This document shows, piece by piece, positions 1-8,001 of a stretch of 64,000 bases of DNA. Made by a program: the position numbers and the translations under genes. This DNA is from JBBDSV01 sp040904785 (GTDB lineage Bacteria; Actinomycetota; Nitriliruptoria; Nitriliruptorales; Nitriliruptoraceae): NCBI GenBank assembly GCA_040904785.1, contig JBBDSV010000082.1:1-64000 (forward strand). The letters run 5' to 3'. Position 1 is the stretch's first letter, and each line of letters opens with the position of its first letter. Below the pieces are notes generated by a model. The model was not told the origin of the DNA. It did not search any database and was given only the letters and a program-made list of their open reading frames with translations.

Positions 1-2
1 CT

Positions 3-176
3 CCGAAGCGCCGCTTGGGCGAGGCGAGCGCCGAAGCGCTCGAATCCGTCCGCAAGTCCCTTCCTGCGCTTGACGACGAGGACCTCGTAAAGCATCGGCA
101 GGATGAGCAACCGGAAGAATTGGATCTGCCCCTGCACGATCCCTGGTGGGAAGGAGGCAGCGGAGGGGGCGTCTAG
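3..176 (+). CDS. C-terminal fragment of an unidentified protein
   Basis: An open frame enters from before the window and stops at a TAG at 174-176. The 57 visible residues are strongly charged and end in an acidic, proline-containing stretch followed by a Trp-Trp pair and a glycine-rich tail (DPWWEGGSGGGV). Codon use is GC-rich, like real genes nearby. The start lies outside the window and I recognise no family. It could also be a chance open frame, since only one end is visible. Confidence 0.4.
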   Translation, partial: PKRRLGEASAEALESVRKSLPALDDEDLVKHRQDEQPEELDLPLHDPWWEGGSGGGV

Positions 177-484
177 CGGATTTGATCCCCCTTCGCCCGG
201 GCGCCGCGACGGTACGGAAGTGTCATGCGGCGCCCCTCTCCTCCGGGTATGGGAGAACGCCCCGGAACAAGACCGAAAGCCACTCATCGCCGTGGCGATG
301 CGCGGTGTGGTCACTGCTCGCGTTCGCGCATTGTGTCTCCGAGCATCGTGAGGGAGCTGGCGACGGCCGGCGAGTCGGCGCAGCGGATCTACGAGCAGAA
401 GCGTGATCGGCGCACGCGTGCGCTCGCCTGACGCCGTGACTTCTGGCGTTGGGCGGTAACAACCGTGCCCACCTGAAGCGGCCC
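177..484. other. 308-base stretch with no confident gene
   Basis: The only candidate is a 68-codon frame at 225-431 on the plus strand. Its second half (IVRELATAGESAQRIYEQKR) looks protein-like, but its first half is proline/arginine-rich and lacks a convincing ribosome-binding site. It may be the decayed tail of a gene. I see no hairpin terminator or repeat here. Confidence 0.3.
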
Positions 485-691
485 TCAGTCGACGCGTCGT
501 ATGGACGTGCCAGATCGTGCTTCCTCATGCAGCAGATCCTCGAGGAAACCGACTACTGCCGCTTCAGGGAGGTCGTGCGGTATCAGGACGTCGGCTGGCC
601 GGCGGACCCCGTCACCGCGCCGAAACACCTCCCACCGACCTCCACGTTGTTCGACATCGATCTCGTACCGGCTGTACACGTTGAATCTCAT
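485..691 (-). CDS. Small DUF7661-like protein
   Basis: The 68-residue product starts MRFNVYSRYEIDVEQ and continues with an alternating charged/hydrophobic pattern (RRPADVLIPHDLPE, FLEDLLHE). This matches my memory of the short DUF7661 family, whose function is unknown. The ATG at 691 was chosen because that family begins with this MRFNVY-type motif. The longer frame reaching 874 adds only arginine-rich sequence. It stands alone, 221 bases downstream (in its own direction) of the cation exchanger gene. Confidence 0.6.
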   Translation of the reverse strand: MRFNVYSRYEIDVEQRGGRWEVFRRGDGVRRPADVLIPHDLPEAAVVGFLEDLLHEEARSGTSIRRVD

Positions 692-912
692 TGCTCGAAC
701 CTGCGCACATCGGCCAGTATTTCGCCGGCGAGTATGACCACGGGACCCCATTTCCTCGCTACCGCGCCACGATCCAAGGCGCCAGATCGCACGGTGCAGT
801 TCGAGTCGCTCGTCCCTCGCACTTGTCGTTGTGATTCTGCCAACGATTGCGCCGTGCTCGATGAGCTCGCCCAACCCCGGTTGCGCGCACGCGAGATGTC
901 AGCACGGCACGG

Positions 913-1956
913 CTACATCTGCGACAGGATGACCAGTCCCCCGATGTAGCCACCGAGGATGGCGAACCCCTCGAAGCCAATCCACGCACGCTGGCGGCGG
1001 ATCAGTCCCGCACCGAGAATTCCGGTCAGCAGCATCGTCCACCCGAGCACGAACAGATCGCTCGCCACCACCTGCTCGTACAGCGAGCCGTCCTGGTAGA
1101 CGACGTCGGACACGGCAATGAACAGCGTGTCGAACGTGTTGCCGCCGATAATGCCCCCGACCGCCAGGGTCAACGCCCCGGCGCGAACCGCTGCGATGCC
1201 GGTGATCAACTCGGGCAGCGACGTGGCCACCGCGGTGAACGCCACAGCGACGAACGTGCCGGAGAGGCCGGTCGCCTCGATGAGGGAGAGGCCGGACTGT
1301 CCGACCACCCAGCCAGCGGCGGCCGTGGTGGCTGCAAGCGCACCGAACTGCCGCCACAAGCCGCCGAGCGTCTCGCCGGCCTCGGGCTCGTCGGGCTCGT
1401 CGATCCGGTCGTCTTCGGTCTTCTCCGGATGCCACATGGGGGCCGTACTGATCGAACGGCTCAGGCGCAGGCCGTAGCCGTAGACGACGATCAACAGCAG
1501 CGACGCGGGGTGGACGCCGAACAGGGTGGCCGGGGGCATGGTCACCCCCAGGAGGACCACGCCAAGCAAGGTGACCATCAGCAGCGCGTTGAACACGTTG
1601 GTCAGTGATGCCGAGGCACGTTCGAGGTTCGCGTCGCGATGGGTCACGTCGAGCGCGACGATGAAGGCGGTCTGGACCGCGATCCCACCGATGGAGTTGC
1701 TGATCGCGACACTGGGTTCGTTTGCCGCGGCCGCGACGACGCTGACCATCAGGCCGGCCAACGACGTCGACGACCCGAGCAGGACCGCCCCGGCTACGGC
1801 CTCACCGAGCCCGGTGCGGTCCGCCAGCCGGTCGACAGTCCGGGCCAGCCTGCTGCCAGCAAACGCGATGACGACCGTCGCTGCGGCGAACGCAGCGATG
1901 GTGATCGGCAAGGACCAGGTTCCGGCCACGTGGATGTCCCTCATCAACGTGAGCAT
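913..1956 (-). CDS. Sodium/calcium exchanger family (CaCA) membrane protein
   Basis: This 347-residue integral membrane protein has two alpha-repeat regions, as expected for cation/Ca2+ exchangers. The first, around residues 60-95, contains GSSTSLAGLMVSVVAAAANE. The second, around residues 240-280, contains ATSLPELITGIAAVRAG and GGIIGGNTFDTLF. An acidic cytoplasmic loop (residues ~180-200, EKTEDDRIDEPDEPE) separates the halves, as in the family. The first repeat has Ser-Leu where the usual acidic residue would be, so ion selectivity is uncertain. The gene lies 51 bases after the AI-2E transporter gene on the same strand and may be cotranscribed with it. Confidence 0.85.
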   Translation of the reverse strand: MLTLMRDIHVAGTWSLPITIAAFAAATVVIAFAGSRLARTVDRLADRTGLGEAVAGAVLLGSSTSLAGLMVSVVAAAANEPSVAISNSIGGIAVQTAFIVALDVTHRDANLERASASLTNVFNALLMVTLLGVVLLGVTMPPATLFGVHPASLLLIVVYGYGLRLSRSISTAPMWHPEKTEDDRIDEPDEPEAGETLGGLWRQFGALAATTAAAGWVVGQSGLSLIEATGLSGTFVAVAFTAVATSLPELITGIAAVRAGALTLAVGGIIGGNTFDTLFIAVSDVVYQDGSLYEQVVASDLFVLGWTMLLTGILGAGLIRRQRAWIGFEGFAILGGYIGGLVILSQM

Positions 1957-2007
1957 GCAACCTCGTGGGGTGGTTCAGGTGCGACCTCGGCCTTCTTGGC
2001 GGCACCC

Positions 2008-3162
2008 TCAGTCCGCATTCCCGTCACCAGCCGCCACACGCTCGTCCTGCGCGCCCGATTCGTCCGGCCCGTCTGCGATGACGCGGGCGACGATCGCGGC
2101 GACCGGAACCGCCAGGAACGCACCCAGGATGCCGAGCAGTACGGCACCAGCGGTAATCGCCAGGATGACAACCAACGGGTGCAGCGCGGTCGCTCGGCCG
2201 ATGATGATCGGCTGGAGGACGTTGCCCTCTACCTGCTGCACGATCACGATGAGGGCCAGGACGATGAGCGCGGTCACCAGACCGCCGTCGGCGAGTCCGA
2301 CGAGCACGGCCAATCCACCGGTGACCAGTGCGCCGACGAGGGGGAACAGCGCCCCGAAGAAGATCAGCACGGCCAGTGGCACCGCGAGTGGGACGCCGAT
2401 GATCAACAGACCGACGCCGATGGTGACCGCATCGACCAACGCGACCGTCATCTGGCCGCGGAAGTAGGAGCCGAGCGTGTCCCACGCGCGATCGGCGGCC
2501 CGGGCCAGCCGTGGACGCATACCTGCCGGCGCGACGGACACGATCCCCCGGGTCAACCGTCGACCATCCTTGAGATAGAAGAACAGGATGACGAACAACA
2601 GCAGCAGACCCGTGAGGAACTCGGTCGCCGCGCTGGCCGCGGTCGCCGCTTGGCCCGCGTAGTCGCCGATCGCGCCGAGCTGTTCACGGGCGGCCGCAAG
2701 CAGTTCTGTCGGACCCTCGATGCCCAGACCGAACGGATCGGCCGCGAGCAACTGCTCGATCTGCTCCACGCCGCTGCTGGCCGATTCCACGAGTTCCGGT
2801 CCCTCGGAGATCACGAGCGCGACCATGCTGCCGATGAGCCCACCGATCGCCACCAGGGCGAGCAGCATCGCGACCAGCGCGGCCACGCTCGACGGGACAC
2901 CTCGGGACCGGAGCTTGTTCGCCACGGGAACCAGCAGGGTGGCCGGGAACAGGGCCAGGATGAGCGGTATGACGATGAGGCTCAGCCGACCCGCGACCCA
3001 GACCGCGAGCACCGCGATACCGAGGATCCCGAGCAGCGCCCAGGCGGCCCGCCCGACCCGCCAGATCTTCGACGTGCGGTCGCCGCTCACCGCCGGGGCC
3101 AGATTGGCCTCCGACGCTGCATCTGACTCCGGCTGTTGGACGATCGAAGGATCGGTGGGCAT
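2008..3162 (-). CDS. AI-2E family transporter
   Basis: The 384-residue product has about eight membrane segments and the features of the AI-2E/YdiK/PerM family. An N-terminal pair of helices is followed by a soluble loop (residues ~110-165), then FVILFFYLKDGRRLTRG, then the glycine-rich FFGALFPLVGALVTGG helix and the QQVEGNVLQPIIIGRA motif typical of the family. ATG at 3162 was chosen because GAGGAGTT lies just upstream. The much longer open frame to 3792 has no membrane or domain signal and overlaps the toxin-antitoxin genes. Substrates of this family are diverse, so the name does not prove autoinducer export. Confidence 0.88.
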   Translation of the reverse strand: MPTDPSIVQQPESDAASEANLAPAVSGDRTSKIWRVGRAAWALLGILGIAVLAVWVAGRLSLIVIPLILALFPATLLVPVANKLRSRGVPSSVAALVAMLLALVAIGGLIGSMVALVISEGPELVESASSGVEQIEQLLAADPFGLGIEGPTELLAAAREQLGAIGDYAGQAATAASAATEFLTGLLLLFVILFFYLKDGRRLTRGIVSVAPAGMRPRLARAADRAWDTLGSYFRGQMTVALVDAVTIGVGLLIIGVPLAVPLAVLIFFGALFPLVGALVTGGLAVLVGLADGGLVTALIVLALIVIVQQVEGNVLQPIIIGRATALHPLVVILAITAGAVLLGILGAFLAVPVAAIVARVIADGPDESGAQDERVAAGDGNAD

Positions 3163-3433
3163 CGCAACTCCTCGTGCGCGCTCCGCCGTTTGGGATCGGG
3201 GTGCCGCAGCTCGACGTGCATGCGTGATGCTGCTCACCCTACAGGTGCCGCTCCCATTTCCGGCGTGGCGCACGCAGTGCGGTGACCGCCGCGTGCACGC
3301 CTTCAACCCGGTGACCACGGACCGGCAGCCCTCGCCATCGGTGTCATGCGACGACATAGGGGTTCGCAGCATCGACGGGTACTCCGTCATCGGTCCACCG
3401 ACGGTGTAGCACATTTCGTGATACACTTGCGGC

Positions 3434-3673
3434 ATGAGTGAACTGATCTCCGTACGCCTCGATGAAGATGCCCGTCGAGCGCTCGCCGAGCTCGAGGCCA
3501 CGGGCATCTCCCGCAGCGAAGCGGTCCGACGTGGACTGGTGTCCGCGGCCCAGCGGTTGCGGGATCGGCAGCGCCTGATTGATGAGGTCGCCGAACTCGC
3601 GGAGGACGAGCACGACCGTGCCGAGGCTGCAGGGGTCGCCGCACTGATGGAGGACCTGCGTGCGCCGGGGTGA
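3434..3673 (+). CDS. Ribbon-helix-helix antitoxin
   Basis: The 79-residue protein opens with a ribbon-helix-helix DNA-binding motif (ELISVRLDEDARRALAELEA followed by GISRSEAVRRGL). It ends in an acidic helical tail (EVAELAEDEHDRAEAAG) that would bind the toxin. It overlaps the MazF-like gene by 14 bases, the usual antitoxin-first order. Type II antitoxins of this kind neutralise the toxin and repress their own promoter, so an operator is expected in the 270-base gap upstream. Confidence 0.85.
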   Translation: MSELISVRLDEDARRALAELEATGISRSEAVRRGLVSAAQRLRDRQRLIDEVAELAEDEHDRAEAAGVAALMEDLRAPG

Positions 3674-3977
3674 TGTCTTCCGACTGCGTCTGGGTCGACG
3701 GCAGGGGCACGAGCAGTCCGGTGTCCGCTATGGCGTGATCGTGCAGTCAGACGCGCTGGCGCGTTTGTCAACTGTTCTGATCGCTCCAACATCGACGTCG
3801 GCGAGAGCAGCCTCCTTCCGACCAGAGATCGACATCGACGGCATCCCCACGCGTCTTCTCGTCGAGCAGACCGGCGCCATCGATGTCACAAGGCTCGGCG
3901 AATACCACGGCCACCTCACTCCCGAGGAGCAGTGGGGAGTCGACCTCGCCCTCGAGACCGTGCTCGACCTGGACTAG
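3660..3977 (+). CDS. MazF/PemK-type mRNA interferase toxin
   Basis: The 105-residue protein has the MazF/PemK beta-barrel signature: RRGDVFRLRL at the N terminus, GVRYGVIVQSD, LIAPTSTSARAASFRPEI and LLVEQTGAIDVTRLGE. Family members cut mRNA at short sequences and halt translation unless bound by the antitoxin. The GTG start lies inside the antitoxin gene, so translation is probably coupled. Length is normal. Key strand motifs are intact, so it is likely active, although some chromosomal copies are inactive. Confidence 0.87.
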   Translation: MRRGDVFRLRLGRRQGHEQSGVRYGVIVQSDALARLSTVLIAPTSTSARAASFRPEIDIDGIPTRLLVEQTGAIDVTRLGEYHGHLTPEEQWGVDLALETVLDLD

Positions 3978-4058
3978 GCATTGGGGTCGGCAGCGCGCGA
4001 ACCAGGAATGACCTTGGGCGCCTCTGCCCCGATCGAAGGATCGGCTGGTAGCGCCTCT

Positions 4059-4606
4059 CTACCGGGCGATGGCCGACAACTTCGCGCGCCAGCTTCCTGG
4101 CGAGTCCTCGATGACGTCGAACCCTTGGTCGCGCAGCCGGGCAATGTGCTCGAGCATGCTCTGCACCTCGTCCTGCGAGTGGCCGTCCCAGTCGTCCACC
4201 TCGACGCCGACGAGCATCGGGTGTCGGGTGCGGTAGGAGCGCGTGACGTTGCCGAGGAACTTCTTGTTGGTGACATTCGGGTTGTCTTCGAACGGCCCGG
4301 TCGGTTCGACAACGTAGACCCGGCCCCGCCCGTCGCTTCCGGTGAGCGCCGTGGCCAGTTCAGCTCCCCAAATCGCTGGTTCGAGGAGTCCGGCGAAGTA
4401 GACGTGATTCGAAACGCGACCATCGTCGTAATTCGAGGATGGCCGGCAACGAGCTCTTCGCTGATGGCCAAGACTGCCCTGGTCCCGTGGAAGAACGGAC
4501 CTTCGACATGGCCGCAGCTGTCGAACGTCACCGGGACGTAGGACGTGCCACTCGAATCCGCGATCGGTCCGCTGATCGATTTCGTCGCGTGCTCCGGGTC
4601 ATGCAA
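4059..4606 (-). pseudogene. arr: Rifampin ADP-ribosyltransferase (Arr), frameshifted
   Basis: Arr transfers ADP-ribose from NAD+ to rifamycins. The N-terminal half reads HVEGPFFHGTRAVLAI in one frame. The rest reads NYDDGRVSNHVYFAG, WGAELATALTGSDGRG and VYVVEPTGPFEDNPNVTNKK in the next frame, ending DQGFDVIED...AIAR and a stop. The two halves join exactly where the family needs them if one base is missing near 4430-4440. Both parts are otherwise well conserved, so the event is recent or a sequencing error. The start is uncertain: TTG at 4606 or GTG at 4531, the latter giving about 157 residues, closer to the family length of ~140-150. It is divergent from the TetR gene. Confidence 0.85.
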
Positions 4607-4640
4607 GACACCGCTCCCAAATGTCGCCTGACCTACATAT

Positions 4641-4655
4641 GGAGGAATATACTCC
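4641..4655. promoter_or_regulatory. Possible short operator between arr and tetR
   Basis: GGAG and CTCC flank an AT-rich 7-base centre (GGAGGAATATACTCC). It sits in the divergent gap between the arr pseudogene and the TetR gene, in an unusually AT-rich patch of this GC-rich window. The location suits a TetR operator or a promoter -10 region. The arms are only four bases, so the assignment is weak. Confidence 0.25.
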
Positions 4656-4691
4656 GTTTGTTCTGCCACTTCGACTTCGGGACACGCGCCG

Positions 4692-5243
4692 ATGCGGGCC
4701 GACGCACGACGGAACCGGCGAAGACTCCTCGACGCCGCCATCGAGCTCACGCTCGCGCTCGGCGGCGAGCCGTCCAGAGATGCGGTCGCGCGGCGGGCAC
4801 GTGTTGGCATCGGCACGCTCTACCGGCACTTCCCGGACCAGCAGGCACTCCTGCGCGCGCTGGTGCTGGACGTGCTCGACCGCACGATCCACATTGGCCA
4901 TACGGCGCTCACCGAGTCGGCCAACGGCGGTGAAGCGCTCCGCCGCTACCTGCACGACGCCATCGACACCGGCCTCGGCGTCGTCAACGTCATCTATCCG
5001 CTCCTCGACCGCACGGACTGGCCCGAACGGCGCTCAGCCGCTGGCGAGGTGCTCGAGCGGCTGACCGACGCGGCCCGACGCGATGGCGTGATCGGGACCG
5101 CCGTCAGAGCCAGCGACATCGCGATCGCATCCATCCGTTTCTGTCGACCGCTGGCAATTGGAATCGACGCAGGCGAGGAACGAGAGATCGCCCATCGACA
5201 CCTCGACATCTACCTCGACGGACTCGCGGCCAACGCGAATTGA
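4692..5243 (+). CDS. TetR family transcriptional regulator
   Basis: The 183-residue protein has an N-terminal TetR helix-turn-helix: RRNRRRLLDAAIELTLALG, then AVARRARVGIGTLYRHFPDQ with the characteristic YRHF recognition-helix end. The C-terminal ligand domain (from residue ~65) resembles actinobacterial TetR_C repressors. It is transcribed away from the arr pseudogene. By position it could control arr or itself, but its ligand cannot be told from the sequence. Confidence 0.88.
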   Translation: MRADARRNRRRLLDAAIELTLALGGEPSRDAVARRARVGIGTLYRHFPDQQALLRALVLDVLDRTIHIGHTALTESANGGEALRRYLHDAIDTGLGVVNVIYPLLDRTDWPERRSAAGEVLERLTDAARRDGVIGTAVRASDIAIASIRFCRPLAIGIDAGEEREIAHRHLDIYLDGLAANAN

Positions 5244-5545
5244 CGAGGCGAACATTGAGCTGTCGGCAACCGCGAGTTCACGACGGCCATCACTCCCAGG
5301 GCCAACCGATGAAAGTGGCCTCGAGGCGTGAGCCACACATCCTCCCCCGGTTCCTCATCAACCAGACAGCCGTCCCCTCCCGCCCGAACCGAGGGAACTA
5401 CACCTATTCGAGGCAGAACGTGGTGGCCTCGACAACAGCAGCACCGCGGTCCCGAAGCGTCCCGCCGAACGGCGCTTGCGTCGGACCGGCCCACGGCCGC
5501 CTCCACCCCGCGCGCATCCAGTGCCTCACGCGACACGCAGCGATC
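5244..5545. other. 302-base convergent gap, no gene recognised
   Basis: This lies between the end of the TetR gene and the end of the RibD/DHFR-like gene, which converge. Frames crossing it are proline/arginine/cysteine-rich and match nothing I know. I saw no strong hairpin followed by T residues. It may hold decayed sequence. Confidence 0.3.
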
Positions 5546-6191
5546 TCACTCGTCGTGCCCGCTACCACGATCGGCTGCGCTCATGTCCCCCGTCGCCGGC
5601 TCGCCGTCGGCGAGCCCGTAGCGCAGGAACACGACGCCCTTGGGTCCCGCCATGGGTGGTTCGAGAAGGGTGACGTTCGTGGGCACTTGTCCCCCGTCGA
5701 ACACCTTCTTGCCGACGCCGAGCATGATCGGATGCACCCACAGGTCGAGGCGGTCGAAGAGCTTCTCGCGCAGCAGGGTCTGCACCAGATTCAGACTGCC
5801 CACAACCTTCACGTGTTCGTGTCGATCACGAATCTCGCGTACGGCAGCGGCGAGGTCCGGGCCGAGCTGCGTGGATCCCGACCACGACAGGTCGGGTCGA
5901 CCACGTGAGGCCACATACTTCGGGACTCGATTGAAGAGCGTGGCAATGTCGTCATCCTCGTTGCCCTGCTGGTGCGGCCAGTAGGCGGCGAAGATGTCGA
6001 ATGTCCGCCGGCCGAGCAGCAGCGCGTCCGGTCCCCTCGTACGCGGCACCGAACTGCTCCGCGGCGACCTCGTCGAGCAAAGGCGCCTGCCAGCCACCGA
6101 ACGGGAAGCCCACCGGGTCCTCGTCGGGCCCACCGGGCGCTTGGCCGACGAGGTCGAGAGTCGCGAACAGTTCGATGTGGATGAGACCCAT
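5546..6191 (-). pseudogene. RibD C-terminal/dihydrofolate reductase-like protein, frameshifted
   Basis: The family binds NADPH and reduces pteridine- or pyrimidine-like substrates; many actinobacterial members have no known substrate. The N-terminal part from ATG 6191 (MGLIHIELFATLDLVGQ, FGGWQAPLLDE) is in one frame. After YEG it shifts to a second frame with DALLLGRRTFDIFAAYWPH, KYVASRG, VVGSLNLVQTLL, DLWVHPIMLGVGKKVF and VFLRYGLA. Removing one base from the CCCC run at 6033-6036 restores a continuous ~214-residue protein. Conservation on both sides suggests a sequencing indel or a very recent mutation. Confidence 0.85.
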
Positions 6192-6323
6192 GTCTGCCAC
6201 CGATCGATGGGCTGTCTCCGTCGAACGATAGACCGGTCGAGCGCGTCGCGGTGCAGCGATGCACCCTTCGATACGGTCGCCGGCACGGCTGTTCGGGGGG
6301 CTTGCCCGACCGACCGATCGTGA

Positions 6324-7058
6324 GTGCACCGCACGCAGATGGAGATCCCCATCAACTCGCCGCGTTCGCGACCCCCAACCGGTCCCCAATCGGAGAGTTC
6401 CACCCGTCCTCGAGAAGCTGTCGAGGGTGCCCAAACGATCGAACCGCTCGTCTTGCAGCGACTTTCGGCGGAACTTGGCGGGTTGCGAGGATCGTTCGAG
6501 ACGGCGGTGCCGGTCGGGGTTCTGGGTGTGGCCTTCGCGTTCGTCGGCCAGGGCGCGACGGCGATCGTCGCCGCAGTCGGTGTCGTCGTGATCGAAGGGT
6601 TGCTGCGGCTGTGGTCCCGATCGACGCTGCAGTTCGTGCGCAACGGCGCGCTGGCACTCGCCATCGCGATCCTCGTCGCCTCGGTGACCGGAAGGGCCGA
6701 AGACGCGTTTCTTCCCGGTCTGATCCAGACCGGGCTGTGGGTCGTCGTCCTGGGTGGATCGGTGCTGCTGCAGCGTCCGCTCGGCGGCTACGTCGTCGGT
6801 GCGGTGCTCGGAGATTCGACCGGATGGCTCCACCGACCGGCTGTCGTCCGGCTGGGACGCCGGCTGACGCTCGTCCTGCTGGCACCGATGATCGTTCGCG
6901 TTGCGGTCCAGCTACCCCTATATCTGGCGGAAGAAGCCGGATGGCTGGGGGTGTCGCGCATCGCGCTCGGCTGGCCACTGCACGCCGCGACGCTCGCTGC
7001 CGCCGGCGCGGTGCTGCTGCGCGGCCGCACCCCGCTTGATGAAGCACCGGACGATTAG
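6324..7058 (+). CDS. DUF3159 family membrane protein
   Basis: DUF3159 proteins are actinobacterial membrane proteins of unknown function. This 244-residue product has a ~50-residue soluble head, then GGLRGSFETAVPVGVLGVAF and five or six hydrophobic segments, including the family-like FLPGLIQTGLWVVVLGGSVL and a W-rich DSTGWLHR loop. The GTG at 6324 gives the longest form; ATG at 6339 is an alternative and neither has a clear ribosome-binding site. It ends one base before the downstream VOC gene starts, so the two are probably cotranscribed. Confidence 0.75.
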   Translation: MHRTQMEIPINSPRSRPPTGPQSESSTRPREAVEGAQTIEPLVLQRLSAELGGLRGSFETAVPVGVLGVAFAFVGQGATAIVAAVGVVVIEGLLRLWSRSTLQFVRNGALALAIAILVASVTGRAEDAFLPGLIQTGLWVVVLGGSVLLQRPLGGYVVGAVLGDSTGWLHRPAVVRLGRRLTLVLLAPMIVRVAVQLPLYLAEEAGWLGVSRIALGWPLHAATLAAAGAVLLRGRTPLDEAPDD

Positions 7059-7059
7059 C

Positions 7060-7467
7060 ATGACTGGCGTGGAACGGTTCTCGGCGACGGCGCTCACCCA
7101 TCTGCTTGTCGTGGCCGACACGGAGGTGAGCCGCGACTGGTACGTCAAGGTCCTCGACGCCGCGGTCTCCGGGCAGTACGGCACGTCGGTGGTGCTCGAG
7201 CTGCTTGGCAACTGGCTGTTGCTCGTGGAGGGTGGCGGTCCGACGGCTGACAAGCCAACCGTCACCTTCACGCCTCCGTCTGAAGCGGATCGCGTGAGCA
7301 CCGAACTCATCTTTCGGGTCGACGACTGTTGGAAGACCTACGACCTTCTCCGCGCCCGGGGCGCGAGCTTTCTCACCGAGCCCGTCGAGCACCCCGGAGA
7401 GATTCGGGCCTTCTTCCGGGATCCCGACGGTCACCTGTTCGAGATCAGCGAGCTGACTACGTCATGA
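7060..7467 (+). CDS. VOC/glyoxalase-family protein
   Basis: This 135-residue single-module protein has the vicinal oxygen chelate fold pattern: THLLVVADTEVSRDWYVKVL at the start, then WLLLVEGGG, STELIFRVDD and IRAFFRDPDGHLFEISE at the end. The final acidic metal ligand is present. Family roles include glyoxalase, dioxygenase and antibiotic binding, and nothing here picks one. ATG at 7060 was chosen because it follows the DUF3159 stop directly and begins the conserved domain. Confidence 0.85.
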   Translation: MTGVERFSATALTHLLVVADTEVSRDWYVKVLDAAVSGQYGTSVVLELLGNWLLLVEGGGPTADKPTVTFTPPSEADRVSTELIFRVDDCWKTYDLLRARGASFLTEPVEHPGEIRAFFRDPDGHLFEISELTTS

Positions 7468-7663
7468 CGGCGTCCGCTCGTGCGTCGTAGGTGCCTGTGG
7501 ACAGCAACCGGCGAACAGCGGAGAATGCCGTCGGGAACGCCGTGCGGCCGTCGGGCGTGTCAGCGCCGACGCTCCGCGGGCGCGAAATGCGTGAGCGCAC
7601 GAGGCACGGATACGGGCACCGACCGTGACGTGCAACAGGCCTCTGCGCCAAGGAGAGAGCACG

Positions 7664-7966
7664 ATGTCCGACGAGGTCTACACACTGGGCGCATGGCGGG
7701 TGAAGGAGGGCATGGAGCGCGAGTTCGTCGAGGCATGGAAGGAACTCGGCCGATTCTTCCGGCAGCTGTCCGCTCCTCCGGGTGAAGGAACGCTGTTGCA
7801 GGGGATTGACGATCCGCACGAGTTCTACTCGTTCGGACCGTGGCCAAGCCTCGGCGCCGTCCAGGACATGCGGCACCACCCCGACACGCCCGAGGAGATC
7901 AGCAAACTGCTGAGCTTCTGCGAAGACGGCCACCCGGGCACCTACCGGGTCGTGGCCACCGGCTAG
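7664..7966 (+). CDS. ABM (antibiotic biosynthesis monooxygenase)-like protein
   Basis: The 100-residue product fits the small dimeric ABM/ferredoxin-like fold: YTLGAWRVKEGMEREFVEAW, then a GTLLQGIDDPHEFYSFGPW strand and an HPDTPEEISKLLSFCED helix. The ATG at 7664 is preceded by AAGGAGAGAG with good spacing. Members act as cofactor-free oxygenases, heme oxygenases or simple binders, and no catalytic residue can be assigned here. It lies 35 bases before the CCG-domain gene on the same strand and may share its transcript. Confidence 0.75.
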   Translation: MSDEVYTLGAWRVKEGMEREFVEAWKELGRFFRQLSAPPGEGTLLQGIDDPHEFYSFGPWPSLGAVQDMRHHPDTPEEISKLLSFCEDGHPGTYRVVATG

Positions 7967-8001
7967 CAGTCGCCGCGACGGCTCGACCGACAGGAGTGCT
8001 G

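Noticed and set aside
1639..3126. 495-residue plus-strand open frame rich in Asp, Arg and Gln
   Set aside because: It is antisense to the exchanger and transporter genes and has the composition typical of a GC-rich shadow frame; no domain is visible.
3163..3792. Long minus-strand open frame extending the AI-2E transporter to a 594-residue protein
   Set aside because: The extra N-terminal part overlaps the toxin-antitoxin pair, is arginine/serine-rich and lacks a ribosome-binding site, while the ATG at 3162 has a good one.
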